DNA of 64,000 nt from Coprinellus micaceus (lineage: Eukaryota > Basidiomycota > Agaricomycetes > Agaricales > Psathyrellaceae): assembly GCA_951394405.1 (NCBI GenBank), contig OX596342.1, forward strand, positions 434,001-498,000. The letters are read 5' to 3'. Below, one piece after another: positions 23,538-35,100 of the stretch. The translations under genes were made by a program, and so were the position numbers. Every line of letters starts with the position of its first letter. The first letter of the stretch is position 1. A model generated the notes under the pieces. It worked only from the letters and a program-made list of their open reading frames with translations. It was not told where the DNA came from and did no database searches.

Positions 23538-24548
23538 GAGCTCGCGCCACTACAGACGGGACTCCGAGACAGCGGAACATAATGCGGCTGAAGAGCGGGA
23601 CAGTTGAAGAGGGTGATCGGAATGGCCGGTCAGGGATGTGCTTAGAGCTGGACGGACTCAATCACGACCACGAGCGTCACTTCAAAGACCCTATCATCAG
23701 TTTTCCCCCTTGGCACCCACCGATTATGCAATCTCCCACTCCTGATCAGGATACGATATCGTTTCTATGCCGAATATACGACAATACCTGAATGCGACAT
23801 TTCTTTCTCCATTGGCCACCCCTATGGCTATATACGCTGCAGTCTCCCCGACAATTGACACAGGTGGATTCAATTCACATACTGGGAGCCCTATCCTAAA
23901 GACTGTCTGAAGGAAAGAGCCGATAGGATATAAAAACGAGCACGCAGCGTGGCTAAACCGGTCAGACGGCACATGATAATACGACTGCTCCCACTGGAGT
24001 CTGAGCCCCCCGAGCCCCTGATTTCTTCCAGTTCTCAGTGTTCGATTCGACGCATTCCGGGACTCGCCTCGAGCCTTGCCCGCGTTCCTCTGCATGGCAG
24101 TGGCTGCAGGTTTTCTGGGCGGAGTTCAAAAGGCGACGAAGGAGTCTCCAATTTCGGAGATTGGCGGTGTACATATGGACCAACAACCTTGGTTCGGATG
24201 ACACGACCAGCGTGAGGATCAGCGGAGGTGAGCCCAATCATTCCAGACGGCCATACCTTTGGGCCTCTGTGTAGCTTTCGGCCATTTCTACCACGCGACA
24301 CTTTGACCCGTTCGGCTTAGTGCTCAACGCCCGTCTGGCGGTTCTATCGTCGCCGAACTTCACTTCGAATGGATGAGGGCAAGGTAGCGAATAAACGAGC
24401 CCTGTTACTTTAAGATCCATTTACAGCCATTTCCGCACTACAAGACGAGTACAACGACCTACAGAATGTCCATCTCTCGTAAAAGTCCATATCAAGTCCT
24501 TCCCAATCGCTACAACACAGCACGATACGTATCAGTAAGTCGAAGCGT
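23538..24548. other. Intergenic stretch, no gene recognised
   Basis: About 1 kb between the plus-strand gene ending at 23537 and the minus-strand coiled-coil gene. Several short frames overlap on both strands at 23950-24300, none with splice signals or a known motif. Confidence 0.35.
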
Positions 24549-25274
24549 TCATTTCGAATAGTCCATAAAGCGGGCACGAGCAGAGGCTGAGATAGCCTCG
24601 ACATCCTCGGGGTTTGGAATCAGTTTCAGTACAACCTGCAGTGAATGGTATTCTGTGATCCACCACCGTCTGAACCTGTCCCCATCACGCCTGAGGGCGT
24701 TAGTAGAGTCTTGAAGTTTCTTGACCTTCGCTTCAGCTTTGACGAGTGCAGCAGCAGCCTCTTCGACTCGGAGGAGTTCTGTCTGCGCACTTTCAGCCTC
24801 CATGCGGGCGTCCTGGAGGGCTTCTTTGGTGTCCTGGAACCGCTCCTGGAGCTTCGACTTGGAACGCTCGAGTCGTTGAATGCGGGACTTGAGTTTTTCG
24901 ACCACTGGCGGCTCTCGGTGATACATATTCGGCGGCGCAGTGAGCACGCGAGAAGCACCTAAACAGGGTCCACCGTCACTAACTTGAACTTGAAGGTTGG
25001 TTGGATAGAGGTGGTATATCTTACCCTTTCTCGCAGCGCGTGGCGGCGTGTGGAGGGAGCGAAGCTTGACTCTACGCTCCAGCTCTGAGATCCTACCGTT
25101 CATAGTCGGTCCGATGAACGGATCGAGCGAGATCATGTCACGGTACGCTGCAGGTAGGGCCGTCGGCCTTCGAGACCTCAGCCGCAGCGCCGCCCTCGTA
25201 CATGGGCTACTCGCCCCTCGAACGAGGATATCCGAAGAAGCAGAGGAGAAGCGTGTGGTGGAAGCTTGAGGCAT
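24549..25274 (-). CDS. Small coiled-coil protein, 219 aa
   Basis: Two exons, 25274-25025 and 24958-24549, with a 66-nt intron (GTAAGA...TTTAG), give 219 aa. The intron length is a multiple of three and has no stop, so the unspliced frame is also open (241 aa). The N-terminus is basic and Ser/Arg-rich. The C-terminal half is a long charged helix with heptad-like Leu/Ala spacing (EKLKSRIQRLERSKSKLQER onwards), predicting a coiled coil. It ends in WWITEYHSLQVVLKLIPNPE plus a short acidic tail. No family was recognised, though this ending has the look of a repeated basidiomycete family. It lies about 900 bp from the homeodomain gene on the opposite strand, a divergent arrangement. Confidence 0.6.
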   Translation of the reverse strand: MPQASTTRFSSASSDILVRGASSPCTRAALRLRSRRPTALPAAYRDMISLDPFIGPTMNGRISELERRVKLRSLHTPPRAARKGKIYHLYPTNLQVQVSDGGPCLGASRVLTAPPNMYHREPPVVEKLKSRIQRLERSKSKLQERFQDTKEALQDARMEAESAQTELLRVEEAAAALVKAEAKVKKLQDSTNALRRDGDRFRRWWITEYHSLQVVLKLIPNPEDVEAISASARARFMDYSK

Positions 25275-26195
25275 GACAGAGGCCGAATAGAGCTAGTCTT
25301 GATGTGGTAGGGGTAAAAGAAAGAATGACCGAGCTTGATACAGAGAATCCGGAACACGCTGAGCATCACCTTATTTATCGGCCTGCCCGCCCCCACCCAG
25401 GCGCTCCTTTCGGAAAGTCAAAGGCTTAGCAACCATCGCATGAAGGCCGCAGGTCCCACAGCCATAATCTCAAGGTCTCTTCGACTAATGCATCTGCCAG
25501 TAGATTAGGTCCGACGTTGAGTAGTTGGTAATTCTCAAAGCGGGAACCATCTTCACCTTTTGGTCTCCGAAGGCTTTGGTGTACGGCACTGTCTTCACAG
25601 AACGGGCGGTGGAAACTACTGGAAAGAGTCATTTGTACAGCCTCAAGATGATCAAAATCTCACATGTTCAATAATGAAAATGACGTCCACAGACGTTAAG
25701 ACGTAAAAGAAGGCCCTCTTTGTCGTCGTCCCTGCACTCACTAAGTCCTTGTGGTGACCAGCGGCAAATCAGTTCCATCTCAACCTTCCATGATCCCCGT
25801 TCGCGATAACATTCGAGAAAACCAACGGCGATTCCGCCCCCGTCAGTGAGTATTCCGTATGTTGCTGTGCTCGACATCTAACTCGAATGGCGTTAAACTC
25901 CACAACATGTAGGGCTCGCTTTGGGTATCAACCCCAAATCTCAATTGCTCGCCGTATCCACTTTAGTTCGCTGAGTACCTCCCTTGATCTACGGACTTAG
26001 CACGGGAAACCCCTCAGTAGCAGTACATATACACCCTGCTTCTGACGATGCGAGGGTATCACAGCGGGCTGGAACCTGACCGTTTCTTTTAAGCTCGCTC
26101 TCGGTACGTACCTTGCTCGCCGTTCACTGCCAGGAGCTCAGCGATTCTGATGTCGTCTGGTGGATCTACAGACACTGACGCGAAGGCCCACAATA
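25275..26195. promoter_or_regulatory. Divergent intergenic region of coiled-coil and homeodomain genes
   Basis: About 920 bp between two divergently transcribed genes, so both promoters should be here. No specific motif is assigned. Confidence 0.4.
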
Positions 26196-27960
26196 ATGAA
26201 CTCGGATGCGAGTGGTCTCCCAGCGCCAGGATTTGGCTACGCTGTGATCGATCTTGATGGACCGCCCTCTGACATGTCGGGAGTTCCTGACGAAGACGCT
26301 CTGAAAGTCAGAACACGGGCTACATTTCATGAAGATCAGCTATCTCGATTGCTTGCAGTTTTCGCGTACGACCAGCTGCCCACTGCAGTCGTGAAAGATC
26401 AGCTTGCAAAAGAGTTGCATTTGACCCCTATTCAAGTCGACAATTGGTTTCGCAATCGGTGAGGTTCTCTCGTGCAGGCTCGAGGATCGCGTTCTAACGT
26501 TCTCTGACCGCTAGGAGACAAAGAGAGGCTAAAGCTCAAAGCGGCGTCCGAGTTGTAAGGAAGCGACTTCGACGCGATCCTGACAGCATCGGTCACCCAG
26601 GAACGGCAACTGCCCCAGTTCCTGAACCTTCGACATCAACAACGTCATCCTCTCATTGGCCATCATTTCCGCCAGGAGGAAGCGTCCCGGGCACTGCCAC
26701 TCACCAGGCTCTTCCTCATGACCATCGCGCAGTGGGAGGTTCGAACACCACCACCACCCAAACCAGTATGTCTCCATCCTTCTGAAGTCCGTATCTCTTT
26801 CTTTTCAACTTATCTCTCTCTATCCAGATGTCGACGACGCGATCACCATCCAGACCCTCGCTGTAGGCACTTGGGAGCGCTTCGATTCCCCGACCGCCAG
26901 CTTGCAAGCTCGCGCCTCCCCCCAGCAACTCAGTTGGTGCGTTCGCGAATTCGGTACGGGCTACGAGTTTATGATGGTCGTTGCATACGACTCTGTCGTG
27001 AACTCGGAGTTCCATCCTTCCAAGGACGCCCTCGATCTCGCCGTCGGCACAGTCGAACTCTCCCGGGCCCCACGATTCTTCAACCGTTTCGTCGATCGAC
27101 CGGGAAGGACGATTCCCTGGGCGCCCTGCATGGACTGGACACCAGACGCGCAAGGCACCCGAGTCCTCCGGCACAAATTCGAAGGATCTCATCGTTCGGT
27201 CCAACGACTTGTCGAGCTCATCAACGGCAACCTTCTGCGGGATACCCGCGATCTTGCAGTTTTCCAAAGGCTGCGCCATGCACACGGTGTCTGGGGGGCA
27301 GATCCTTCATCTGATGCCCAAGGTAGCTCGACGTCAACTCGAGAGCAACTCCCTCAGCGAGTGGAAGTTCCTCGTGGGGCATCAACCCGGTCGTCAACAG
27401 TTGGTACCCAAGCGCTCAGTCGGTCTTACATGAATCCTTCTGAGAGCAACCCCGCGCCATTCTCGCTCTCTGCACAGCCGACCGCAAACTCCTGGATCCC
27501 GGCTCATCCCCTCTACCAACCGCATCCTCCTCAAGCTCATAACACCTTTCCCGTGGCCTCGACGTCGACCAACACGTTTGGAGGAGGATATGCACCGTCG
27601 TCGAACATGTCTTACGGTCAACTGGCTCCCCAAAATAATCTCCCACTCGGGTCATCTTCGACAACGTCATACCCTCTACACAGTGGAGCCCCCCATTCGC
27701 AACCCGCGCCACTGTTCCGTGAGCCTGATGGTTCGCCGTATTCATATACCGCAGAGCAACGTATATCAGGCCATAGGCTCGGATCTGGCCAGTATCCGTG
27801 GCCCGCGACGGCTGCCCCTTGGGTGGCCGGGAGTCAAGGCCTCTCCCCGCCTGGACCTCACGACGTTGACAGCGGCTTCCCCACCCGTTCCCCGGCCCTT
27901 CAGACCCAGCCACCCTCTGATCCTTTCACAGGAACAACCATGTTCCCTCCTACCTCCTAG
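26196..27960 (+). CDS. Homeodomain transcription factor, 548 aa
   Basis: A nuclear DNA-binding regulator. Exons 26196-26458, 26515-26765 and 26828-27960 (introns 56 and 62 nt, the first with a TTCTAAC branch site) join in frame to 548 aa. Residues 37-96 form a typical 60-residue homeodomain with the invariant recognition-helix residues W48, F49, N51 and R53 (IQVDNWFRNRRQREAK). The first intron splits the codon for Arg52 of the domain. It is not the 63-residue TALE type. Residues about 180-300 form a second ordered region (MMVVAYDSVVNSEFHP, RFFNRFVDRPGRTIPWAPCM). The C-terminal 200 residues are Pro/Ser/Gln-rich, typical of an activation or disordered region. A downstream repeat array lies in the 3' flank. 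Targets are unknown. Confidence 0.88.
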
Positions 27961-28154
27961 AGCACGATTTATGATTTGGGTGATGGAAGTACCTTCCTCG
28001 CTCCAGCCACTTGGTCTCTCCTGGCGCTATCCTGGGGAAGATAGCCTTGGATTGTGAGGCTCAAGCTGGCGTTCCGTGGTCGTTAGATATTAGGCTAGTT
28101 TGTCGAATCGCTCATCGGACGCGCTTGACTTTTCTTATTGCTCTTGCTTTTGAC

Positions 28155-28390
28155 CCAGGACATTGTTTCTGGACTTGGTCTCTTTCCCCCCCCCGGACTA
28201 CGGCTTTGTTTTCGGACTGGGACATTCATTCGGACTAGGACATTATTTCTCACTAGGACATTCTTTCGCGCTAGGACATCCCTTCACACTAGGACATCTT
28301 TTCGGAACTCCTCGTAGGACGTTGTTTTCGACCTTGGACATTGTTTCGACCCAAGACACTTCTCCTACATCGGACAGTCATGAACTCTCT
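28155..28390. repeat. ~18-bp degenerate tandem repeat in the 3' flank of the homeodomain gene
   Basis: The core GGACATT (with GGACATC and GGACGTT variants) recurs at about 28158, 28219, 28237, 28256, 28273 and 28291, then more loosely to 28390. The regular part has 17-19-bp spacing, and most units read CTAGGACATTCTTTCGCA or close to it. It lies about 200-430 bp after the stop codon, probably in the 3' UTR. Confidence 0.75.
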
Positions 28391-29957
28391 TCTTATTTGA
28401 ACCTTCATCTCCTTACCTAGGCATCAGACATTCCTTAGGACTTCGTAGACATACAGACCCGATTTTGGACATGGGGGTCGATTCGATTTCGGTCGGGCCT
28501 CCCTTCGGACTTGATTTCTGCGGACTTGGGACTCGGGGCGGGATAGTTATTTGAGATGGCCACATTCCGTTTAAACTGGACGCTGGCCTTAGTACGCGAT
28601 TCGCTTTCCGAGTACCCCTTCTGTTATCACTCAGTAGCCAAACCTTGTGCGTCAATTTGAGCGGGAAGTAAAGCTCTGATACGAAATGATCCCCCCAATT
28701 TCCACTTGGGTAGCGCTGACAATGCACTGGCACTCACGCATTAAACCCGTGATATACGACCTCCCTCCCACCAGACATTTCTCGTCCTTTATCCAGCGCC
28801 CCGTCGAAAGATGGCTCGGAAGAAGCTTGTGTCCAGCCTGCTGCTGCGGCGGAGTTGCCCCTGGATGAGGCGGAAGCCCTAGCCAAACCTCCGCAAACCG
28901 AATGGAACTAGGGTTAGGAGGATTCCCTCTTCATCGTTCGCGTGGACACCGTGCCTACTAGCCTTGTTCGACGAACTGCTGCACGACGACGTCGTAGCTT
29001 TGAGGGTGTTTAGGGTACAACCAATAGATGCCAGCGAAACCTACGGTGCGTGCTTTATTCGTGCGATTGTACTGGATCTCAATGACTTTTTTCATAGCCT
29101 TCCCCGTGTCGACGACCCTCCCCTCGATGCTTCGCTGAATCTCGCGATGTCGTGTACATTGCTTTCATTTCCTTCTCAATCTACAATATGGAGTTTGGGC
29201 CAAGCTTCACTGTGTCGCGGTCACGGCGCCGGCTAAAGACTAGAAGATCCACCAAGCGTGCTGACATCATGAAGCATTTGAGACCCGGATGGCTTCATTT
29301 GCAACGACTCCTCGCCTCTCGTGGGGGGCAACTTTGTCACAACTCCCCTCGCACAACGGCGCAGGGGCTCTGAGGAGCATAGAGGCCGTTGACTGCGCGT
29401 CAGATTCTGTCGTCTCCGGCCCAAAATGGCGCGAGCAGTCTATTCACTCCCTAAACTTCTTCTTCTGCTCTCCGGCGCCGATCTCGAACTTGGTATACAT
29501 ATCCTTATGCCTTCGACCCTAGGATGTCGACTGGGTTCGCGGTTTTGCATGAGGTTCATGTCAATGGTCTGGTCACGGTACTACTAAGGGCGCGACTCAG
29601 AGTTACAGTTGACGTCCATGCGTACTCCCCTCTAACAGCCTGTAGCCACAGGGAACATGGGCAGGGGAGGCACTCCCAGGTGACCGCCATTGCTCATCGA
29701 TCGACACAGAACTGACGCGCCGCACGTTCTAGCCAAGTCCCCTGCCCCCGACTCCGACCATCTCGTGTATCCTCTTACCGTGTCTTAGCTTCGTTCACTA
29801 CTCCTTGCCATACTGCACCCCGTATGAAGAATGTAAGGTAGGTTTGCATTGTTGGGTTGATACCTATATCTTGCCACACTGTCGTCATCGTGTCCCAGGT
29901 GAGCGAACTCAGCTATCGGAAAGGTTCATATGATATTGATAGGAACTGGTGTCGTTG
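28391..29957. other. Gene-poor stretch
   Basis: No gene recognised on either strand. Short frames only, without consistent splice sites. Confidence 0.35.
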
Positions 29958-30457
29958 TCAGGCCCAAGGGGGGAACACGATTGCGTGCAGTGATTTCAAC
30001 CCACCCGGTCGGGTACGTGAGAAATCAATACTTGATATGGTATTCCTTGCAGTCTCTGGTCAATCCTTCGCTGGACCTGGCCATTGGTGGCCTGGTTAGG
30101 TGGTTGAAAAGTGGCCTTGCACACCCGTAGTGGCTCTATAAAAATATGATGAAGCTTGGTGCAATTCTTGCTCTGCAGGAGGCCTGCTATTCCTGTAAGC
30201 ATGGTGCTAGTCGGAATGGCTCCGTGGGCCTCTCTACTCGGGTTTCGAAACAATTTTGAGCAAATTATCATGAGTCCCATGCCGTACCTTTGGAATACGT
30301 GTCTTAATTATGTTTGGGAGTCGGAAAATACTGCAGAAAGTGACGGTACATGGAGGAAAGCCCCTGTCTATAGCTAAATCAGGAAGGATTTCCCACGTAC
30401 CCGACCGGGTGGGTTGAAATCACTGCACGCAATCGTGTTCCCCCCTTGGTCAGGCCC
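29958..30457. mobile_element. Foldback/MITE-like element with 63-bp terminal inverted repeats
   Basis: Arms 29964-30026 and 30387-30449 are reverse complements over 63 bp, with one mismatch found by eye (outer end CCAAGGGGGGAACACGATTG). They enclose about 360 bp without a transposase. The 8-mer TCAGGCCC lies directly at both outer ends (29958-29965 and 30450-30457), the left copy overlapping the arm by 2 bp. It fits a target-site duplication of 6-8 bp. An 8-bp duplication would suggest hAT-type mobilisation, but the superfamily is an inference. The near-identical arms suggest recent origin. Confidence 0.82.
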
Positions 30458-30632
30458 CCGTGACTATTTGGTGCTCGTAAGTTGGTTGCGCAGCGCGTCA
30501 GTCTCACCGTACTCTGATCCCAATCGTTCATTAATTCCTGCGCGGTTATGCCTCCGCTTTCGTGAGACTCCGAACAGTCAGATCAGAGAGTTGTTTACCT
30601 CCCACTTAGGGATAAAAGGGTAGGCCGGTATC

Positions 30633-31318
30633 ATGATGGCTCTCCTTTACCGCGCCATGTCGGAATCCGTCCACACATATTCTTCTCCAACCGCTCGGCT
30701 CTCGGCTCAAATAACCACCATCGAGCGGCCCCAATCAGCAGCGGTCTCCGGGACTAGAAGAAATCCTATTCGCAATCGACGCCTCCCCTCTCGGTATAGG
30801 CACACCCTCGGTTGGCACGAACAGAGGATTCCGACGACCCCAAGCGATACCCATTCACGGAGCAACACGGCCTCCATCGGGGGATCCTTAGAAACGTCAG
30901 ACATCGACATTTTGAACGCGATGCGGGACCTGAGTCTGTCGCCTGATGTGGTTATGAAGGAACTGGAAGGTAAGGGTCGACGTGCCTTAACCCCCGCCAC
31001 AGCGAGAGTATTGATACATCCCACAAAGCGCGTCAGCCCCACACTCGTAGTGGCAGGCCTCTCCGTCGTGTGGTGGGTAAGAGGACTGTGGGCGACCTCA
31101 AACAGAGGGTTATTCACCTTGAACGTGCTGAGTGGCGACTCAAGATGGCGTTGGCCATGAAGGCAAATCCGGCGGAGGAAATGGACAGTGTGGTGGAAGA
31201 AACCCAGGAACTTCTGGCCAAGGGGGATGCAGCTATAGCCCGAGTCGTACAATACACAAAGGAGCTGCTCAAAGGTCAGGCCAAACAGCACCGCGATTGG
31301 TGCTTGAAACGACTATGA
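30633..31318 (+). CDS. Small coiled-coil protein, 208 aa
   Basis: Exons 30633-30969 and 31029-31318, with a 59-nt intron (GTAAGG...ACAAAG), join in frame to 208 aa. The N-terminal 90 residues are basic and disordered. The C-terminal half is a charged helix (VGDLKQRVIHLERAEWRLKM, then VVEETQELLAKGDAAIARVV), predicting a coiled coil, and ends HRDWCLKRL. The unspliced frame runs on but loses this helix, which supports the splice. No family was recognised. It resembles in layout the coiled-coil protein at 24549-25274, but the sequences are not obviously homologous. Confidence 0.55.
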
Positions 31319-32100
31319 TGTAACGATTGCCAGTGACCGCAACTTGAAGGATGTGAACCAAACGAGACTTCCTCGTCCCTGGGGCTGGGATATTAGCTAT
31401 AATACAAAGTACCATCCTCGTTCCCTAAAGGTTTTTCGAAAATGACACATCTTTGGAAGCATGGGCAGGGGCTCCCAGAGCTTGAAGGCAAGAGCTACTA
31501 TTCGTGGCGAACGCGGTGAGATCCCATCAATTAGCCCCTATTCGGCGCTAGAGTCGAGCCGCCGAATTCAACGAGGTCACTTGACTCCAAGGTTGGTTCC
31601 AACTTCCAAGCCCCTCCCTGCTTCTGTTGATCAACCAGATCGCGTGCGCCTGATTGGCAAAGTTAAGTCGACCGCATACGTTTCGGCGAGCATCCATCGC
31701 ACGCCAATTTCCAGCGACATGGATGGTATCCGAGTCGTCGTGAATCGTCGCTTATGACATTTGCTTCGCGTACGCGAGACTCACATCCGTCTAACCCAAA
31801 TGGGAGGTGATTCTACGCGTGCGTCAGTACGCTCGGAGATGAGCTGAACTACTATGACCACACTGTTCGAGTTACTCTCTCTCGGGCGCATCTAACATTC
31901 CTGGGAATCCTTTAATGTGGGATGCTGTTCACACTGCAATTACGAGGTTTTGACCGGTACAGCACTTATTTGACAGGCCAGGACATCGCCTCGGAGCTTC
32001 AAGGGGACACTGAGGGTTTACTAAGCCTCTCCCCGAATACCTTACTCTGTACTCAGCCGTTTCCAAGAGCTCGCGCTTTCACCTTTAGCAACTCAAGATC
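31319..32100. other. Upstream flank of the Plavaka transposase
   Basis: About 780 bp that should contain the left end of the transposon and the transposase promoter. I could not identify a terminal inverted repeat or target duplication. A 98-codon open frame (31461-31757) shows no known motif. Confidence 0.35.
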
Positions 32101-35100
32101 ATGGGCGACCAACCCGCCGATCGCGGTCTCCAAGATCCACAGCTCGGAGGCCGTTCACGCGAGTTCGCTTGCGTGAATTGCAAGAAGCAATACTTCACGG
32201 CCCGCCATCTAGAAACCCACCAGCTGCGTTCTTGCGCTGCCACAAAACGCGGACTTTCTGAGCTCTTGAAAGAGACGAAGGACTTTTGGGAGGGCCGAAA
32301 GCGACGCCGCCTTGAGGGACGGGAAGGAACTCCCGTTCCGCTCACCTTTACTAGTGCACGGGAGGAACAGCGGTACGACGTAACACGTGTGAGTACGCTT
32401 CAAGGGTTCACTTCGGTCGAAGCTCATGATGCACCCTAGCAGGACCCGGGGTGCAGCTCCGCTACCTCCATTTCACCGCCTACCTTACCCACCCCACTTC
32501 CAGTCGTTGAGAGCTCTCCTGACACAGCTGAAACTGCAGTGAGTCACAGATCCTATCTCGTTCTCTACATGTGGCATTTTGACCATTCCTATCCAATACA
32601 GGATTTGGACGTGCCGGTGGCTTGTAGGAAGGCGAAGCGAGAGAGGCGACTGCCCAAGCGTTACAGGGAAGATGCACTTCCAGAGCCGTTGCCGGTAGTT
32701 TCGGCTGCGTCGGAGGTCGTTAGTCCGGGTATGTAGTAGCTTTGACCGATTATCCTGCCTCTCAAAACCTCTCTGACCGCCTGCTTTAGGGGCTGAGGCC
32801 TCCGTCACGGGTTCGAGCGCACCGCTGGCAGAATCTCCTCCCAATACCCAGGAGGCTGAGCGACCTCTCATTCTCTACGGCTCTGGGTACAATGGCTTTC
32901 GCGTACGAAGGGTTTATGCGTTATCCTCGGCCCCTACTCATGACCCCGCCGGAGCAGTCACTCCGGACGATCTTACCGACATCCCACCTCGTGAGCCCTC
33001 CATCGCTTGCAAGCGACAGTCTCTAGGGCCCTTTTCGAGCAGATCAGCCTTCGAGCTGGCACAATGGTACTGGGCTTCGACTTCCAAATCATTTCTCGAC
33101 TTTCAAAAGCTCATCGAAATCTTCAAGAAACCGGGATTCTCGCTCGACGATGTAATCGAAGTGAACTGGAGTTCTGCATTCAAGGCCCTGGGATCTAATG
33201 CAGGCGACCTTCCTAAAGATGCTGGGGCTTGGATTCAGGACGATGGGTGGATGACGACCCCCATATTTATCGACGTACCCTTTCACAACCGGCTGAAGAA
33301 CCCCGGCATCAAACAACATCGTGTCTGCGACTTTCGTCACCGAAACATCGTCTCCGTCATCAAGGAAAAATTGGCTAACTCAAGCGACAGCGCCCTGTTT
33401 CATTATTACCCCTTCAAATCAGCCTGGAAGAGAACGAAGGACTCTCCAGATGTGGAGCTCTATGGCGAGCTGTATGCTTCCCGTGCGTTTAGAGAGGCAC
33501 ACGAGGAGCTACAGAGGAAACCCAGCACACCGAATAATGACGGAATGGAACGGGTGGTTGTAGCCCTGATGATATGGTCGGATGCTACCCAGCTGACCTC
33601 TTTTGGCACCGCCTCGTTATGGCCCGGTTATCTTTTTTTCGGAAACGAGTCCAAAGACCGACGCTGCCGTCCATCTGAACGGTTAGGTCAACAAATAGCC
33701 TATTTCAACAAGGTGAGCACGCCCGGCTTGCGAGGCATCACAACCGAAATCATACAACGTCGTTACTTCCAGCTGCCAGACGATTTTACCGATTATCTCA
33801 AGAAGCGCAACGAGGGAAAAGTTCCAACCGACGCACTGTTCAGCCACTGTGCCAGGGAACTGTTCCACAAGCAGTGGTCTGTTCTTCTGGGTCCGGAACT
33901 CGTGGATGCCATGCACAACGGGCTCGTTCTTCCTTGTCCCGACGGCAGGCGCCGTTGTTTCTATCCGCGAATATTTACATATTCAGCTGACTACCCCGAA
34001 AAGTCGGGTGAGTCTTCCTTCTTCGTAGAGCCATGCTGATGGCATTCTTCTTATTTTAGGGTGTTGGTTTGTGGAGTTCGAAACAACGGCGGGCGCCCCT
34101 GCCATCGCTGCTTGGTTTCCAAAATGGACATAGCCAAACTTGGCGCACCAACAGACACCGAGCGCTGGCAAGAGCGTCGGTGTCTTCATCAGACTCAAGA
34201 AGCCGTTGCTGAAGCACGACAGGAAATTGAAGCGGGGTATGCTGTTGACGGGGCCAAGGTAGAGGATCTTTTGAAACCTACATCGTTGGTTCCTACCCCA
34301 GTATGTTCGCACATCGTCCCGCCATCTTGCGACGACAGCCTATCTGACCCATCTCTCTCGATCATCAAGTGCGCATTTTCGGCCAGCCTGTCTGGCATCG
34401 GATTCAATATCATGGACGCTCTCGTCGTCGACGTTTTGCATGAGTTTGAGGTCGGCGTTTGGAAGCGGTTATACGTGCACCTCATCCGGCTGCTTGAGGC
34501 TTTCAACAATCACCAACGGACAACTCTCACTGCGGAGCTCGATTTGCGGTAAGTATACTTTCAAATCGGCTCAACGACGAGACTCAACAAGTTGCCCATA
34601 TAAAGCTATAGGTTGACCCCCCCATTTGGCCGAGACAGCATTCGAAAGTTTGGTGTAAACGCCTCCGAGATGAAGCGAAGGGCCGCTCGAGACTTCGAAG
34701 ACCTTCTCCAGGTTAAAACCATTGCCGTGACCTCTTAATCTCCCCCTCTAAACCAAGCCACAATTGTAGTGCTCCATCCCTGCTTTCGCCTCGCTTCTAC
34801 CAGAACCACACAATGGGGTGGTCTTGAAGCTCCTATTCATCTCTGCTCAATGGCACGCGTTGGCGAAACTTCGGCTACACAATGATCTAACCCTCAGTCT
34901 CCTCGAATACACAACAACTCTCCTCGGGGCTCAAATTCGTCTCTTCTATCGTGACACATGCTGCAAGGTGGCAACGAAGGAGCTGCCTAAAGAAGCAGAG
35001 GCAAGGGCGAGACGTGAAGTGAGGGGGAACAACGGCAACACTTCCAGTGCCCGTAAACCGGCGAACCTCAACATATTTACCATTAAGTTCCACTACCTAG

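Noticed and set aside
24549..25274. Unspliced 241-aa version of the coiled-coil protein
   Set aside because: The 66-nt insert has canonical GTAAGA...TTTAG borders and an unrelated composition, so it is treated as an intron.
26196..27960. Homeodomain gene as a mating-type (HD) locus
   Set aside because: Only one homeodomain gene is present, with no divergently paired HD1/HD2 partner and none of the usual neighbour genes. The flanking genes are small coiled-coil proteins.
28905..28925. TAGGGTTAGG telomere-like sequence
   Set aside because: Only a single partial unit, no array, and located inside the window rather than at an end.
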